Part shown: positions 62,700-64,000 of the stretch, piece by piece
How the letters are laid out: each line of letters opens with the position of its first letter
How positions within the stretch are numbered: the stretch's first letter is position 1
Source of the DNA: Belliella aquatica
Lineage (GTDB): Bacteria; Bacteroidota; Bacteroidia; Cytophagales; Cyclobacteriaceae
Direction: 5' to 3'
DNA length: 64,000 nt
Assembly: GCF_014637795.1 (NCBI RefSeq)
Contig: NZ_BMFD01000016.1
Span: 29,984 to 93,983, forward strand
Translations under genes and position numbers: made by a program
Notes under the pieces: generated by a model
What the model was told of the DNA's origin: nothing
Databases searched by the model: none
What the model saw: only the letters and a program-made list of their open reading frames with translations

Positions 62700-63896
62700 A
62701 TGGAAGGATTAATCAATAGATATAGAAACTTATTAAAGTCTGTCAAAACAGACTTTAAAAGGAGCCATTACAATAAAATCAATTGGAACGGCAGAGCTAT
62801 CTGTATTTTGGGTGCTCGAGGTACAGGAAAATCTACATTAATGCTTCAGTACCTTAAAGAAAACCTACCGCTAGATCAATCTTTATATTTAAGTCTAGAC
62901 GATTTGTTTTTCAAACAAAACAGCTTGGTTGATTTAGCAGAGAGATTCTATCAATTAGGAGGTAGAAATCTACTTTTGGATGAAGTACATAAATATGAAG
63001 ATTGGCAAAGCGCTGTAAAAAACATCTATGATTTCTATCCTGATCTCAAGCTAATCATATCTGGATCTTCAATTTTGGCTTTACAAAAATCACAAGCGGA
63101 TTTGAGTAGAAGACTTGTTTATTATGAATTACCTGAACTATCTTTTAGGGAATATTTGAGTCTCAAATTGAAGATTGAGTTGGAAAAATACGACCTTACT
63201 CAAATTTTAAAAGATCACCAAAAACTAATCGACCCCATTCTTGCTTCAGTTCCAGATGTGATGCTACATTTTGAAAACTACAAAAAGATTGGAGCATACC
63301 CTTTCTTTTTAGAAGATGAAAGAGACTATATTTCAAAAATCAACCAACTCATCAATGTTATCATTGATTATGATCTACCGGAAGGCAAAGACATTTCGAC
63401 AAGTACTCAGGCAAAATTGAAAAAACTTCTCTATCTAATTTCCACCTCTGTACCATTCAGTCCAAACATAACCAAGCTTGCTGAAAAAACAGACACAACA
63501 AGACCAAGACTGCTCGAAATGCTACACATGCTGGAAGTTTCTAAACTGATCAAAAGTTTGAGAAGCTCTTCTAAAGGGATAAGCATGATGAATAAACCAG
63601 ACAAGATTTACCTATCAAATACTAACCTTATTTACGCTCTCGCTTTAGAAAATCAAAATTCTGGCAATATTAGAGAGACATTTTTCTATAATCAACTAGA
63701 AAATAGTGGCTCCATACTCACTACAGCCAAGAATGGGGATTTTTTAGTTAATAATCAGTTTGAATTTGAAGTAGGAGGGAAAAATAAAACTTTCGATCAG
63801 ATAGCCAATATCCCAAATTCCTACATTGCAGCAGATGAAATGCTCTATGGAATGGGAAACAAAATCCCTCTTTATCTTTTCGGTTTTTTATATTAA
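62700..63896 (+). CDS. AAA family ATPase with DUF4143-type C-terminus
   Basis: The 398-aa P-loop ATPase has Walker A (GARGTGKSTLML) near residue 39, a Walker B-like LLLDEVHKYEDW, a sensor LIISGSSILAL, and YYELPELSFREYL, which are typical of the AAA_14/DUF4143 family. The C-terminal part has a winged-helix-like segment and EFEVGGKNKTFDQI. It is related to the ATPase at 130-1317 but lacks that protein's clear EIKK nuclease-like motif. Its function is unknown. A TATCTTTG at 62683-62690 matches the -7 consensus, and a terminator lies downstream. Confidence 0.84.
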   Translation: MEGLINRYRNLLKSVKTDFKRSHYNKINWNGRAICILGARGTGKSTLMLQYLKENLPLDQSLYLSLDDLFFKQNSLVDLAERFYQLGGRNLLLDEVHKYEDWQSAVKNIYDFYPDLKLIISGSSILALQKSQADLSRRLVYYELPELSFREYLSLKLKIELEKYDLTQILKDHQKLIDPILASVPDVMLHFENYKKIGAYPFFLEDERDYISKINQLINVIIDYDLPEGKDISTSTQAKLKKLLYLISTSVPFSPNITKLAEKTDTTRPRLLEMLHMLEVSKLIKSLRSSSKGISMMNKPDKIYLSNTNLIYALALENQNSGNIRETFFYNQLENSGSILTTAKNGDFLVNNQFEFEVGGKNKTFDQIANIPNSYIAADEMLYGMGNKIPLYLFGFLY

Positions 63897-63962
63897 AAAA
63901 AGATCTAATGGTCAAAAATAGTTGGTAAAAACCCTGTAACGTATTGATTTAAAATTATTTAC

Positions 63963-63998
63963 AAAAACCTTATTGAAATCAGTTTCAATAAGGTTTTT
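63963..63998 (+). terminator. Terminator of the right-edge ATPase
   Basis: The 16-bp perfect stem 63963-63978 / 63983-63998 (core AAACCTTATTGAAA) closes on TCAG and runs into T residues at the window end. Confidence 0.85.
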
Positions 63999-64000
63999 TT

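Noticed and set aside
1..64000. CRISPR array
   Set aside because: No series of direct repeats with regular unique spacers and no cas genes were seen; the repeats present are palindromic or degenerate.

Overview
The window looks like chromosome from a Bacteroidota bacterium of the order Cytophagales, most likely family Cyclobacteriaceae (Algoriphagus/Belliella type). This is inferred from low GC, the Bacteroidota gene order bamD-rpoZ-coaBC-DUF4835-recN, a T9SS C-terminal sorting domain, 6-bladed beta-propeller lipoproteins, a TTTG-N19-TAnnTTTG promoter, weak Shine-Dalgarno signals, and MurA and Tgt variants that I recall from this phylum.

Left edge (1-4.2 kb) is accessory. It holds a DUF4143-type AAA ATPase, a DUF2237 gene, and a compact restriction-modification pair (a beta-class Mod-like adenine methyltransferase followed by a small PD-(D/E)XK protein). 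From 4.3 to 14.4 kb come an orphan PAS histidine kinase, an SLC13 transporter, an MscS channel, a large membrane-anchored propeller protein, mdh, a cyclic-nucleotide-binding protein and tilS. From 14.4 to 24.0 kb lie envelope and core genes: an OstA/LptA-like protein, a T9SS cargo, bamD, rpoZ, coaBC, DUF4835, recN, fabI and a DUF2911 lipoprotein. From 24.1 to 28.4 kb are a REP-like element, a yefM-yoeB toxin-antitoxin locus with a readable operator, truA and two propeller proteins.

The centre (28.5-40.2 kb) is one minus-strand branched-chain amino-acid locus: ilvD-ilvB-ilvN-ilvC-leuA-leuC-leuD, then a second LeuA-family synthase and leuB. Upstream of ilvD is a complete ribosome-mediated attenuator: an 18-residue leader peptide with nine Leu/Ile/Val residues, an antiterminator segment that starts at its stop codon, and a perfect 10-bp terminator hairpin with a T-run. 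This is the strongest regulatory find. The second synthase, with no threonine deaminase in the locus, suggests a citramalate route to isoleucine.

From 40.5 to 50.9 kb: ispE, an RHH-mazF toxin-antitoxin pair, an EamA exporter, an LptF/G permease, tgt (zinc cysteines absent), a membrane glycosyltransferase overlapping an ECF sigma gene, nadD, gmk, an RsrA-like anti-sigma protein with its ECF sigma factor, and an LpxL-like acyltransferase. From 51.0 to 53.5 kb, a propeller/thioredoxin-like lipoprotein pair sits beside a decayed paralogue with a lost start and an internal stop. From 53.7 to 63.9 kb: a PcrA/UvrD helicase, DUF4290, murA (Asp in place of the fosfomycin-target Cys), a lipoprotein, an M20 peptidase, a GH13 lipoprotein and a second DUF4143-type ATPase.

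Non-coding gaps carry several dispersed repeat families. One four-block element occurs near both ends of the window in opposite orientation. No rRNA, tRNA, CRISPR array or insertion-sequence transposase was found.
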